From Phycisphaerae bacterium (lineage in GTDB: Bacteria; Planctomycetota; Phycisphaerae; UBA1845): a stretch of DNA of 64,000 bases. The stretch's first letter is position 1; each line of letters opens with the position of its first letter. The notes under the pieces were generated by a model that saw nothing but the letters and a program-made list of their open reading frames with translations, did not search any database and was not told the origin of the DNA. Positions 10,301 through 18,686 of this stretch are shown one piece after another. Made by a program: the position numbers and the translations under genes. The stretch lies in assembly GCA_022072505.1 (NCBI GenBank), contig JAJVHU010000008.1, forward strand, positions 1 to 64,000, given 5' to 3'.

Positions 10301-11568
10301 CCCCGCGGCGCGCCCTCCGCCGCCGGCGCCGCGCCGGGACGCTCCCCGAACGTGGCATCCAGAAAAATGCTCTTGCGCTCCCGTGAAACCTCGATCCGCA
10401 CCTGCTCCCCCGCCAGGCGCCGACGGATCGTGCGGTTGAGGTCGTCGTAGCTGTGGATCGTTTCGTCATCCACCGCCAGCACCACGTCGCCGACAAGAAG
10501 CCCGGCCCGGTCCGCCGGTCCCTCCTTCGTCACCTCCGTCAGGCGCGCCCCGACGTTCGCGTCCTCCCCGCGGACCCCGAAATACGCGGCGTTCGCCGGC
10601 TCCTTCCCGATCCGCTCCGACTCCAGCACCAGATAAACAACGTTCGGATTCTTCCGGTAGTATTCGACGCCGATCCGACCGAGATGGCACGTCGGCAGCC
10701 CCCTCGTCACCTTCACCCAGTTGCGACCGCCGTCCGTGCTTCGATAAAGTCCGCTTCCGGGCGCGATCTTCACCGCCGGATCGTTTCCGTCGAAGGCGTC
10801 GCGCTTCCGCTCGTACGTCGCCGCCAGCAGCGTGTCCGGTTCACCGGGCTTAAGCTGCACGTCGATGACCCCCGTCCGCTCGTCGAGGTAAAGCACCTTC
10901 TCCCAGGTCTTGCCGCCGTCGACGGTCTTGAACAACCCGCGCTCCTCGTTCGGCCCCCACAACCGGCCGAGCGCTCCGACATACGCCACGTCCGGGTTCG
11001 TCGGGTGCAGCGCGATCTGCCCGATCTGAAAACTGCCCTTCAACCCGCAATGCGCCCACGTCTTGCCGCCGTCCGTCGAGCGGTAGACGCCGTCGCCCCA
11101 GGAAACGCTGTTACGCGGGTTCGCCTCCCCCGTCCCCACCCAGACGATGTCGGCGTTTCCCTGAAAGACGGCTGCGTCTCCGATCGACACCGTGTTCTCG
11201 TGGTCGAACTGGTGCTCGAACGTCACCCCGTTGTTGACCGTCTTGAGCAGCCCCCCGCTGGCGGTCGCGACGTACCAGATCGACGGATCGGCCTCGTACA
11301 CGGCGAGCGCGGTGATGCGCCCGCCCATGTTTGCCGGACCGATGCACCGCCACGACAGCGATTTCACCCACGCCTCGTTCAGGACCGACGCGCCTTCGCC
11401 TTCCTGCGCCGCTTGCACCCTCGGCAGGCTCGCAATCAGGCAGACCACGACCCGTGCGGCGAGATCGAGACGCGGTCTCTTAACCGAGTCGCGCCCGCAA
11501 GAAAGCGGGTCCGTCGAACCCTTCAAACGAGGGTTGCAGCAGTTCGTAATTGCAAAAATCCGGTTCAT
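7333..11568 (-). CDS. sortilin/VPS10-like beta-propeller protein with PDZ and EF-hand insertions
   Basis: 1411-aa exported protein of the BNR/VPS10 propeller group, longer than the roughly 1050 aa I associate with bacterial relatives. The start was set at the ATG at 11568 because AGGAGAG precedes it. The N-terminus has a hydrophobic segment ending RVQAAQ. Propeller repeats of the type YRSTDGGKTW and FKTVDGGKTW fill about 45-320 and 430-760. A PDZ domain lies at about 330-410 (GPADRAGLLVGDVVLAVDD). Two EF-hands occur at about 836-880 (DADGDGKITKDE, DADRDGAISQEE) within Pro/Gly/Arg-rich linkers. A beta-rich GTWSGQL module follows at about 941-1040, then a second propeller section and a C-terminal Ig-like domain with DLSGELIRAL. 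It probably binds proteins or carbohydrates at the cell surface; no catalytic residues can be assigned. Confidence 0.85.
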   Translation of the reverse strand: MNRIFAITNCCNPRLKGSTDPLSCGRDSVKRPRLDLAARVVVCLIASLPRVQAAQEGEGASVLNEAWVKSLSWRCIGPANMGGRITALAVYEADPSIWYVATASGGLLKTVNNGVTFEHQFDHENTVSIGDAAVFQGNADIVWVGTGEANPRNSVSWGDGVYRSTDGGKTWAHCGLKGSFQIGQIALHPTNPDVAYVGALGRLWGPNEERGLFKTVDGGKTWEKVLYLDERTGVIDVQLKPGEPDTLLAATYERKRDAFDGNDPAVKIAPGSGLYRSTDGGRNWVKVTRGLPTCHLGRIGVEYYRKNPNVVYLVLESERIGKEPANAAYFGVRGEDANVGARLTEVTKEGPADRAGLLVGDVVLAVDDETIHSYDDLNRTIRRRLAGEQVRIEVSRERKSIFLDATFGERPGAAPAAEGAPRGPQSASATAPFSSGLGGQRENVHDQQGPEGHEFGGVYRSTDGGESWTRINSVNPRPMYFSEIRVDPSDSNYVYVLGISLYRSKDSGTTFTADGGNGAHPDHHALWIDPRDGRHQILGNDGGIYVTHDRQDHWDHLNNTAIGQFYHVATDPNRDYMVYGGLQDNGSWGGPSRSRSGRGPINQDWINIGGGDGFVCLVDPTDADQVYFESQNGGMGRINLRTGERGFIRPPADRGVRYRWNWRTPMILSHHNSEILYAAGNYVFRSLKKGDAMKRISPQITRTDQGSATTLAESKFDPDVLYVGTDDGALWVTTRGGHQWTALTDFPKEQAPAGAADRSVLETTARSVAESASSAASAILKAAAQIAENPPAARQNEPGSPPSPPAQPPSEPPRAEGVPPGEGGRAPGRGGLAAMLQRMDADGDGKITKDEVPERMQGMFERLDADRDGAISQEEIQRAGERTRTEGGAPGRGGPPPRDGSGDPPPGAPPVSHGPSSQEAPAVPTEAGKDTGAGAAALVGTWSGQLISDQMPAGAGAFTLTFKVDAAGALSGVVASQMGESDMLDIKFDPSGGRLTFAAQRGGASFDFEADVKGGRMSGRFVAEGGVFEMDFEATRKAVQTPTGVGSAAQASAAPASAAPNATLSPTAPEISAAASGAASEGAMTSEAASSTSAGTNLNTLLPGARWVSSLETSRFKAGRVYVTFDGHRSDDDEPYVFLSEDEGLSWTSIRGNLPTSAGSTRVIREDVVNEDILYLGTEFGAYVSVDRGGSWTRLNTNLPTVAVHEFAIHPTAGEVVAATHGRSLWILDVTPIRQMTRKTITADAHLFKPNNRIYWRPEPSRGDSGARRFVGENPNDQAEIFYLLREPAQRVSLEIQDLSGELIRALEPKREAGLHRVTWDLRRTPPEAPSGGGPPGQGRFRGGASLVPSGSYVIALKVDGKTLTERLEVQTDPEYPDYRPWERGGTGAEDEFAELEGADGTQADDRGPEL

Positions 11569-11785
11569 GCTGACTCTCCTGTTCGAGGCGGGTTTGCGCA
11601 CCGGAGGCGGGCCGCACAACGGCGCTGGCGACCCCCTTCAGCAGGTCGAACCGCGCGCGACACGAAGCTCCCGCAACCGGGTCGGATTATACCGGAGGCC
11701 GCCGCCGGACCGACAGGTCCGCACAACCCCCGCGCCGGCGCTTGAAGAACCTCCCGAACCCCGCCGCCGGCGACCGCCCGATCGT

Positions 11786-12742
11786 TTACGCCTCCACCGG
11801 GAACCGCGGCGCCTCGCCGGCAAGAACACGCGCCACGTCATCCGCCACGTCGCTCATGCGGGCCTGGGCGGACCGCGTCCGCGCGCCGACATGCGGCGTC
11901 AGCAGGACATTCGGAGCGTGAAGCAAAGGGTGATCCGGCGCCGGAGGCTCGATGTCCAGCACATCCGCCGCGTACCCGGCGAGACGCCCGGATTCCAGGG
12001 CCGACGCCACAGCCTCAGGGTCAACGACCTCCCCGCGCGACGTGTTAATGAGCATTGCGGAGGATCGCAGCCGGGACAGCGCGCGTTCGTTCATCAGACG
12101 CCGGGTCGTCGGATTCAGCGGTACGTGCAGCGACACCACGTCCGACTCCGCCAGCAATTGCTCAAGCCCGACCGCTTGCGCCGCAAAAGGCAACCACCCG
12201 ATCTCACGGAGATCCGTGAAAAGCACGCGCGTCCCGAACCCGAGGCGGCAGCGCCGTCCGACGGCCGTCCCCGCGCGACCCATCCCCACCACCCCCAGGG
12301 TCAGCTCGTGCAGCTCACGCCCCGGCGACCGCGAGCGCGCCTCGGCATAACGCCCCCGTCGAATCTCCGCGTCGCCTTCGTGAATCCGGCGCAGCAGGGA
12401 AATCATGAGACCGACGGTCAGGTCCGCGACGGCGTCCGTTGCGGCGTCCGGCGTGTTCACGACGAGGATTCCGCGCTCCACCGCCGCCGCCACGTCGATG
12501 TTGTCCACGCCCGCGCCCGCGCGGCCGATCACCTTCAGACGCCCGGCGACGGCAAGCGCGGCGCGGGTCAGACGCGTGCGCGTCCGGAGGATCACCGCGT
12601 CCGCGTCCGACAGCAGGCGATGCAGTTCGTCATCGGTCGCCGGGTCCGCGCGGAGGATTTCGCCCGCGGCGCCGAGACGCCGCAGCGCGTCGTCGTCGAG
12701 GTGATCGAGCACGAGAATGCGATGATCGTGCGGCATGTGCAT
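11786..12742 (-). CDS. D-isomer-specific 2-hydroxyacid dehydrogenase (phosphoglycerate dehydrogenase-like)
   Basis: 318-aa NAD-dependent dehydrogenase. The Rossmann motif is GMGRAG, with the catalytic set visible as Arg in INTSRGEVVD, Glu in DVLDIEPP and His in LTPHVGA. The N-terminal GRAGAGVDNIDVAAA segment resembles 3-phosphoglycerate dehydrogenase, but there is no C-terminal ACT domain, so serine synthesis is possible but not certain. Two ATGs (12742 and 12736) compete and neither has a convincing ribosome binding site. The gene lies between the sortilin-like and the sulfatase-like genes on the same strand. Confidence 0.88.
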   Translation of the reverse strand: MHMPHDHRILVLDHLDDDALRRLGAAGEILRADPATDDELHRLLSDADAVILRTRTRLTRAALAVAGRLKVIGRAGAGVDNIDVAAAVERGILVVNTPDAATDAVADLTVGLMISLLRRIHEGDAEIRRGRYAEARSRSPGRELHELTLGVVGMGRAGTAVGRRCRLGFGTRVLFTDLREIGWLPFAAQAVGLEQLLAESDVVSLHVPLNPTTRRLMNERALSRLRSSAMLINTSRGEVVDPEAVASALESGRLAGYAADVLDIEPPAPDHPLLHAPNVLLTPHVGARTRSAQARMSDVADDVARVLAGEAPRFPVEA

Positions 12743-12876
12743 CCGCGCGGCGACGCCCGGGTTCCCGTCCCGGAGCGTCCTCCCGGCGCGGAACGCATCG
12801 TCGCGCGCGGCGCGCCGATCATCAAGCGCGCGAGGAGGCGCCCGCGCGATCGCGCCCGGAGTCGTGGAAACACCGT

Positions 12877-14595
12877 CTACTCATCCTTCTTCGGCTTCTT
12901 CTTGGCGTCCGACGGCTTCGGCTCGCCCTCATCCGGATCGTCCGGATCCTCGGCGCCCTTCTTCGCGGGAGCCTTGCCCTTGCCCTTCGCGGGAGTCTCG
13001 TCCTCCTCCTCGTCCGGGTCGTCCATGTAACCCAGCCCTTCCAGCGCCTTCTTCTGGGCGGGCGTGAGGTTCGGGCGGGCGTCCTCGTCCTCGCTCATGC
13101 TCCCCGTGCCCTTCAGGTCGAACCACTTCTGAACATAAGGCCGGTACTTCTCGACAAGGTCGCTTCGGATCTCGGCGAGATTCTTCGACTCCGTCGGGTC
13201 GCGCGAAAGATCGTAGACCCAGACCTCGCCCGCCTCGACGTGCAGCGGCGGGTGCGTCTTGAACGGCGTGATGCTGTAAATGACCTTGATGTCGCCGTCG
13301 CGGATGACGATCTGGCGGTTGTTGCCGTGCTCGTGGACGAACACCTGCCGCGCGGACAGCGCCGCGTCCTTCTCGCCCTTCATCGCCGACGCGAGGCTGA
13401 CGCCGCGCAGCGGATTCTTGAACTCGATCCCGTAAAGCTCCGCGATCGTCGGGGCGATGTCGAGTTGCGTCACGCGCTCCGAGACCTTCACCCCCGCCTT
13501 CAACCCCGGCATGCGCATGATGAAAGGCACGCGCAGCGACGGCTCGAACGTGAAATAATGATTGAAGTACATCTCGTGCTCGCCGAGGTTCTCGCCGTGG
13601 TCGCCGACGAGCACGATCCCCGTCGTCTCCGACAACCCCTTCTCGTCGAGGTGCTTGAGCAACCGCCCGATGTGAATGTCCGTGTAATGCACCTCGGCCT
13701 TGTACAGCGCCATCGGATACTCGAGGTCCGTCACGCCGGTCAGCCACTTGCTTTTCTGGATGCTCGGGTGTTTGCGGATTTCGTCCTTGCCGGGCGCCTT
13801 CGGATTGCCCTCATAATACTTGCTCAGCAGGTTCTTCGGCGGCGCATAAGGGGCGTGCGGATCCCAGTAATGAACCCAGATGAAGAACGGCTCGGTCTCG
13901 TTCTTGCCCAGCCACTCCAGCGTGCGATCCGTCACTTCCTCCGCCGACAGGTACGTCTTCGGATCCGGAGCGACGTCGTAAATGTGATCAAACCCTTTCC
14001 AGCCCAGCCACGCGGACACATGCGACGACGAGGGAAACCCGGCGGTGCGATACCCCGCGCGCTTGAACGCCGCCGGCAGCATGTCCACGTCGCGTTCGAT
14101 CTGCTGCTCGTTGTCCAGAATCCCGTGTTCGATGCCCATCAGACCGGTCATGACCGTCATATGACTCGGGTTGGTCTGGTTCGTCTGGCTCATGCCGTTC
14201 AGAAACAGCGTCCCCGTGGCGGCCAGCTTGTCGATGTGCGGCGTCAGGTCCGGATGTACGCCGTAGGCGCTGATGTGGTCAGCGCGAGTCGTGTCGAGCG
14301 TCATGATGATGAGGTTGCGTTTCTTCCCATCCCAGAAAGGCTTGCCCTCCAGGCGTGGTTTTCCGGGGGTCGTCAGGTCCGCCGGAAGGTCGCCGGCTTT
14401 CGCCCCGAGGGTCGGTCCCGCGGCCGACAGGTACCCCAGCCCCGCAAGACGGGCATGACTTCGGTCTGAGGGGGTGTCCTGAATCTGAGGTTCCGCCCCT
14501 GCGGGTCTGCCGCCCAGGAGGAAAACACCGACCAGGGCCGCCACCGCGACGATTGCGCATAATCTTTTGTAATTAAGCATGTTAAAGAACCTCAT
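12877..14595 (-). CDS. sulfatase-fold hydrolase lacking the formylglycine residue
   Basis: 572-aa alkaline-phosphatase-superfamily protein. The start is ATG 14595 with AGGAG four bases upstream. An N-terminal hydrophobic segment (LCAIVAVAALVGVFLLGG) serves as signal or anchor. Metal-site motifs are IMTLDTTRAD at about 100 and VLVGDHGENLGEHEMY. At the position of the sulfatase CxPSR motif the sequence reads TNPSHMTVMTG, so Thr replaces the Cys/Ser that is oxidised to formylglycine. It is therefore unlikely to be a classical sulfatase, and a phosphodiesterase or phosphoglycerol-transferase-like activity is possible. The last 45 residues are a Lys/Asp/Glu/Pro tail. It is divergent from the next plus-strand gene. 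Confidence 0.88.
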   Translation of the reverse strand: MRFFNMLNYKRLCAIVAVAALVGVFLLGGRPAGAEPQIQDTPSDRSHARLAGLGYLSAAGPTLGAKAGDLPADLTTPGKPRLEGKPFWDGKKRNLIIMTLDTTRADHISAYGVHPDLTPHIDKLAATGTLFLNGMSQTNQTNPSHMTVMTGLMGIEHGILDNEQQIERDVDMLPAAFKRAGYRTAGFPSSSHVSAWLGWKGFDHIYDVAPDPKTYLSAEEVTDRTLEWLGKNETEPFFIWVHYWDPHAPYAPPKNLLSKYYEGNPKAPGKDEIRKHPSIQKSKWLTGVTDLEYPMALYKAEVHYTDIHIGRLLKHLDEKGLSETTGIVLVGDHGENLGEHEMYFNHYFTFEPSLRVPFIMRMPGLKAGVKVSERVTQLDIAPTIAELYGIEFKNPLRGVSLASAMKGEKDAALSARQVFVHEHGNNRQIVIRDGDIKVIYSITPFKTHPPLHVEAGEVWVYDLSRDPTESKNLAEIRSDLVEKYRPYVQKWFDLKGTGSMSEDEDARPNLTPAQKKALEGLGYMDDPDEEEDETPAKGKGKAPAKKGAEDPDDPDEGEPKPSDAKKKPKKDE

Positions 14596-14812
14596 CCAAC
14601 TCCTGAAGATCTTCGTGCCTATCCGGGATCGACCCCCGCCAACCCGAGCAATCTGCCCATCGGGCATTTCGCCCCGCCCCTGCACAACGCTGCGACCGGC
14701 TGGATATTCGTTCTTCAGGGGGTTGGTCGCAACCGCGGTCAAGCCGAATTCGCCTTGCTTCCGATAAGGCACAGGATGCGCGATCGCCCTTCGCGCCTCG
14801 CGGAGTTGTCGA

Positions 14813-15421
14813 ATGAATGTGACCACGGAAACCAGCACACGAAAACGCACCGTGCGGGCGCGGACGGTCCCCGTCGAAGTCCTCAAACGAACGATCCCCT
14901 GGGGAGGGACGGGACGGATCGAAGGCGGACCGAACGCCGGTCCGGTCGAACTGATCCTCGAAGCCACCGCCCCGGACGGTGAACTCGCAAGCTGGTTTGA
15001 TGATTTCTGGTGGGTCGACGCCCTCACAACGTACAAGGACCGCCCCGTCACCGTGCATATCGCCCCCACGCCGGGCGCGGTGCTCAGCCCCGTCGTGCTC
15101 CATCAGATGCAGATGCTGCGCCGCGTGGAGCCGCGCTGGACCTCGATCGGGTACCTCCGCGCCGAGGAGCTTTCCGACCCTGGGATTCCGCAGAAATTGC
15201 GCGGGGTTCCGTATCACGAGATTCGCGTCATCGTCCGCTCCGCGCGGAAGTTGACCGACGCCGCGCGCGACGAAGGCGACCGCCGGATCGCCGCGATTCT
15301 CGGCGGCGGAAACGCGAACCCGGACGGAACGTCGCTGCCGCGCATCACCTGTGTCAGCGACCGCGACGCAAAAGCAGCTGGAATCGTCGTGGGGACGGGC
15401 GAACCTGCCGACGGAGATTGA
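14813..15421 (+). CDS. hypothetical protein, 202 aa
   Basis: I do not recognise this family. The gene is supported by an ATG with CGGAG seven bases upstream and by the amino-acid composition of an ordinary soluble protein. No signal peptide or membrane segment is seen. Noticeable segments are IPWGGTGRIEGGPNAGP, a double tryptophan in FDDFWWVDAL, and a Cys near the C-terminus (RITCVSDRDA). The sequence alternates short beta-type and helical stretches. It is divergent from the sulfatase-like gene and followed by a 245-base gap, so it may be monocistronic. Confidence 0.65.
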   Translation: MNVTTETSTRKRTVRARTVPVEVLKRTIPWGGTGRIEGGPNAGPVELILEATAPDGELASWFDDFWWVDALTTYKDRPVTVHIAPTPGAVLSPVVLHQMQMLRRVEPRWTSIGYLRAEELSDPGIPQKLRGVPYHEIRVIVRSARKLTDAARDEGDRRIAAILGGGNANPDGTSLPRITCVSDRDAKAAGIVVGTGEPADGD

Positions 15422-15525
15422 CGGGGCGCGCTCCCTCCGCCCCGCGATCCGCGCCGGATCCACGCAACCGGGTTTCCCGAAACCTGCGGTGACGCGCAAT
15501 TCCTGCCGCGGGGACGACGCGCACG

Positions 15526-15544
15526 CTTGAAGCCTCGGTTCAAG
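15526..15544. other. small hairpin in spacer
   Basis: CTTGAA at 15526-15531 and TTCAAG at 15539-15544 form a 6-bp stem with a 7-base loop, in the 245-base spacer downstream of the 202-aa gene. It could be a weak terminator. Nothing else is seen in the spacer. Confidence 0.35.
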
Positions 15545-15666
15545 GCGCCATCCCCGTCGGACTCCTGCCCGCGCGGCATCAACCCCGGTTCCCAGCCGGT
15601 CGATGAACCCTTGAGGCATCCGCCCGATGCGGCGGATCGAAGCGATCCACCAGAGGAGCCGCCTGC

Positions 15667-16281
15667 ATGACGCCGTTGAGTTCGAGCCTTTCCGGACCCG
15701 CGCGGGGCGACGTCCGCTCCCGCCGCCCCGTCGCCACGGTGATTACCCTCGCCGCGGTCTGCTTCCTCTTCCTGAGCCTGGCGATCGGACATCCGTCGGT
15801 TGAGATCCTCTCGGCCCTTTTTGATGTTACGAGCTTGATCCTCACCGCCGGCGGGACGCTCACGCTGTTGTTGCTGGCGTTCGGCGCTCGAGGCTTCATT
15901 GATACGTTCTCGTATCTTGCCTCCGCGGAACCTTCGACGCGGGATGCGGAGTCGGCGCGGGATTTCCTGCGCTTCGCCGCGACGGCGTCGCTGATGTGCG
16001 GTTTGTTCGGCACGCTGGCGGGCGCCGTGATGGTGTTGCGCGGTCTGGCGGACCCCGCCGCGCTCGGGCCGGCGGTCGCGCTGGTGCTGCTGTCGCAGAT
16101 TTACGGCGTCGTCCAGGCGAGCCTCTGCTGGTGTGCGATGATCCGGGTCGGGCGCAACGTCGCGGACAACGGGCGCCGCGGACGTCGGGAGTTCGCCGAG
16201 GCGTCGGCGGCGTGCATCGTCGGCGCCATGAGCGTCACGAGCATCTTCGTCCTGGTCTGGCAGGCGCTGAGCGCGGCCTGA
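15667..16281 (+). CDS. MotA/TolQ/ExbB-like integral membrane protein
   Basis: 204-aa protein with about four to five membrane segments: near residues 22-42, 55-75, 103-125, 130-152 and 178-200. The last half has the MotA-type pattern GLFGTLAGAVMVLRGLADPAALG then a hydrophobic helix with QIYGV, and an early LTAGGTLTL matches the IGGT segment of MotA. The proline that usually precedes the GxxGT helix is absent (MCGLFGT), and the large cytoplasmic domain is much shorter than in MotA. GAGGAG precedes the ATG. It may be a divergent proton-channel stator relative; no MotB-like partner is adjacent. The following gene is an HDOD signalling protein. Confidence 0.6.
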   Translation: MTPLSSSLSGPARGDVRSRRPVATVITLAAVCFLFLSLAIGHPSVEILSALFDVTSLILTAGGTLTLLLLAFGARGFIDTFSYLASAEPSTRDAESARDFLRFAATASLMCGLFGTLAGAVMVLRGLADPAALGPAVALVLLSQIYGVVQASLCWCAMIRVGRNVADNGRRGRREFAEASAACIVGAMSVTSIFVLVWQALSAA

Positions 16282-16353
16282 CCGGAATCGCCGGTTGCCG
16301 TTTCGGCGGTCGGTCTCGATCCGAGGCCTATCCCGTGATTCTGGAGAAACGTC

Positions 16354-17385
16354 GTGGCGTTCTGGGACTGGTTTCTGACGGCGCTGGGAGTCGGCGGCGC
16401 AAGCCACGCCGCGCCGCCCGGACCTGCGCGCAGCGCGGAAGGCGGCGTCGCCGTCCTGGAACCCGAGGCCCCGACGGCGGCGTGGTGGTCGCCGGAACCG
16501 CCCGCGCTGACGGCGCCTGTTCCGTCGCGGTGCGAGAACCCCTCGCCCGAGGTCCGGTTTCTCGAAAACATCCTCGCGTCGCATTTCGACGGACATGATC
16601 TGACGCTGCCGGCGATGCCGGCTTCCCCGGATCAAGTGCTCAAGGAACTGCGTCACCCGCATTGCGATTTCGCGGAGGTGGCCCGGCTGATCTCCGACGA
16701 CCCGGTGCTGACCGCCGCGATCCTGCGGACGATCAACTCGCCGTTTTACCGCGGCGAGTCCGAGATCACCTCGATCCGCACCGCCGTCACGCGCCTCGGC
16801 ACGCGGGCGCTGCGCACGTTGATGATGCATCAGGCGCTTCAGGCGGCGATGTTCGAGTCCCGCGCGGGAAATCCCCGGCGGGCGCAGACGCTCTGGCGTC
16901 GCGCGCAGGCCGGGGCGTGGATCATGCACGGGCTTGCGCCCCTCCTCGGACGCGATCCGGACGACGCCTTCCTCGCCGGTCTGCTGCACGACATCGGCAA
17001 CGTCCTCGTCCTGCGCATCGTGTCGGCGGAGGAGGCGAAGATGAAGGTGCGCGTGACCGACGACGAGTTCGAGCACCTCTGCGAACTCGCGCATCAGGAG
17101 CTGGGTGAACTGCTCGCCACGGCGTGGAAGCTTCCGAAGAACCTGTCCGCGATCATCCGCGCGCATCATGCCCGTCCCGACGACGCCGATCCGCTCGCCG
17201 TCGAGCGCCGGGCGCTCATCCTGACCGACATGATCCTCGCCCTGCTCGAGTTCGCTCCCTACCAGCCTTATGACCTGCTGAACTCCGACGTCGTCTCGGA
17301 CCTCGGGCTTGACGCCAACCCGCGCGTCGTGTCGCTGCTGGAGGCGCTGCCCGCGGAACTGGACGAGACGTTGATCGCCCTGTGA
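16354..17385 (+). CDS. HDOD-domain signalling protein
   Basis: 343-aa protein with an HDOD domain at about 80-290. It has the N-terminal LPAMPASPDQVLKELR entry, ISDDPVLTAAILRTINSP and a GLLHDIGNVLVLR core. HDOD proteins lack nuclease activity and act in motility, development or stress signalling, often with c-di-GMP pathways. The start is GTG 16354, preceded by CTGGAGAAAC. The N-terminal 70 residues are Ala/Pro-rich and without a recognised domain. It lies 72 bases after the MotA-like gene on the same strand, so they may be co-transcribed. Confidence 0.85.
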   Translation: MAFWDWFLTALGVGGASHAAPPGPARSAEGGVAVLEPEAPTAAWWSPEPPALTAPVPSRCENPSPEVRFLENILASHFDGHDLTLPAMPASPDQVLKELRHPHCDFAEVARLISDDPVLTAAILRTINSPFYRGESEITSIRTAVTRLGTRALRTLMMHQALQAAMFESRAGNPRRAQTLWRRAQAGAWIMHGLAPLLGRDPDDAFLAGLLHDIGNVLVLRIVSAEEAKMKVRVTDDEFEHLCELAHQELGELLATAWKLPKNLSAIIRAHHARPDDADPLAVERRALILTDMILALLEFAPYQPYDLLNSDVVSDLGLDANPRVVSLLEALPAELDETLIAL

Positions 17386-17502
17386 CTCCGCCTTCGCCGC
17401 GTGTCGATCCTCCGCTTTGACACGGGTTCGATGTCGCCCGAAGATTCTCCGTCGAGCGGGCCTGACCGCTCCCTCGAACGACGCACTTGCAAGGAGCCTG
17501 GC

Positions 17503-18606
17503 TTGAGCCGAACCCGGATGCCCGCGCACATCGCGGACCGACTTGCCCGCTGTCGGGCGCGGATGCGACAGGAAGGCGTCGCCGCCCTGCTGGTGACCCG
17601 CGACGCCGATCTTTTCTACCTGACCGGATACACGGGCGAGGACTCCGCCGCGCTGATTCTCCCCGGGAAGACGCACATCCTCACCGACCGCCGCTTTGAG
17701 TCCGAAGCCCGGCGTGAGGTGCGCTGGGCCCGGGTCTGGATGCGCAAGGGAACGCTGAATCAGGAGATCGCCCGGGCATGCGCCGCCCTGCGCCTTCGCA
17801 GGATCGGAGTTCAACCGGACGGCTTGAACGTCGGCGCGCTGGCCGAGCTGAAGAAATTCTGCCGCCCGACCGCGCTGGTTTCCGCGCCGCCGATCGTCGG
17901 CCCGATGCGGCTGCTGAAGGACGCGGAGGATCTGCGCTGCACGAGGCGCGCCGTCTCGATCGCCGAGGAGGCGTTCACCGCCCTGCGCAAGTCCGTCCGC
18001 ACGGGGCAGACGGAGCTGGAGCTTGCCGCCCGCCTCGAGTACGAGATGAAGCGCCGCGGATCGCACAAGCCCGCGTTCTCGACGATCATCGCCGAAGGTC
18101 CGAACGCGGCGCTGCCGCACGCCCGTCCCGGTCTCAGGAAAGTGCGCGAAGGCAGCGCGATCCTCGTCGACTGGGGCGCCCGCTGGGAGGGATATTGCAG
18201 CGACTTGACCCGCATGATTTTCATCGGTAGCGTCTCCGCCCGCCTGCGGAAGGTGTACGAGGCGGTCCTGGCCGCGCAGATGCAGGCGATCGACGCGGTC
18301 CGACCGGAGGCGCGGATGTGCGACGTGGACGCGGTGGCGCGCAAACACCTCGTGCGCGAAGGCTTCGGAAAGCGTTTCACGCACGGCCTGGGGCACGGGC
18401 TGGGGCTGGACGTTCACGAACCGCCTTCGGTGAGTTGGCGTTCCGACGCCCCGATGCAGGCGGGGATGGTCGTGACGATCGAACCCGGCGTGTATCTGCC
18501 GGGGGTCGGCGGCGTGCGGATCGAGGACGACGTGCTGGTCGCGCCGCGCGGGGCGCGGATACTGACGAGTCTGGGCAAGCGGATTGAAGATGCAATGCTG
18601 CGGTGA
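17503..18606 (+). CDS. Xaa-Pro aminopeptidase (M24 family)
   Basis: 367-aa metallopeptidase that removes residues before proline. I place the start at TTG 17503 because AAGGAG lies six bases before it; ATG 17518 is the alternative. The creatinase-like N-domain (VTRDADLFYLTGYTG) is followed by the pita-bread domain with all metal ligands: Asp in ILVDWGA and YCSDLTR, His in THGLGHGLGLDVHE, Glu in VVTIEPGVYLPG and GVRIEDD. It precedes accB-accC directly and overlaps nothing. In many bacteria efp sits between this peptidase and accB, but it is missing here. Confidence 0.9.
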   Translation: MSRTRMPAHIADRLARCRARMRQEGVAALLVTRDADLFYLTGYTGEDSAALILPGKTHILTDRRFESEARREVRWARVWMRKGTLNQEIARACAALRLRRIGVQPDGLNVGALAELKKFCRPTALVSAPPIVGPMRLLKDAEDLRCTRRAVSIAEEAFTALRKSVRTGQTELELAARLEYEMKRRGSHKPAFSTIIAEGPNAALPHARPGLRKVREGSAILVDWGARWEGYCSDLTRMIFIGSVSARLRKVYEAVLAAQMQAIDAVRPEARMCDVDAVARKHLVREGFGKRFTHGLGHGLGLDVHEPPSVSWRSDAPMQAGMVVTIEPGVYLPGVGGVRIEDDVLVAPRGARILTSLGKRIEDAMLR

Positions 18607-18686
18607 GCCGCGGACTCGCGCTCTCGACGCGTCCGGCGCGTCGCTGTCAGACCCGGACCGAGGGCGACCGAGGGAGGCGCTTTATC

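Noticed and set aside
15214-18417. 1067-residue open frame on the minus strand
   Set aside because: It lies antisense to the MotA-like, HDOD and peptidase genes, whose motifs are unambiguous. Composition is Arg/Gln/His-rich, as expected of a shadow.
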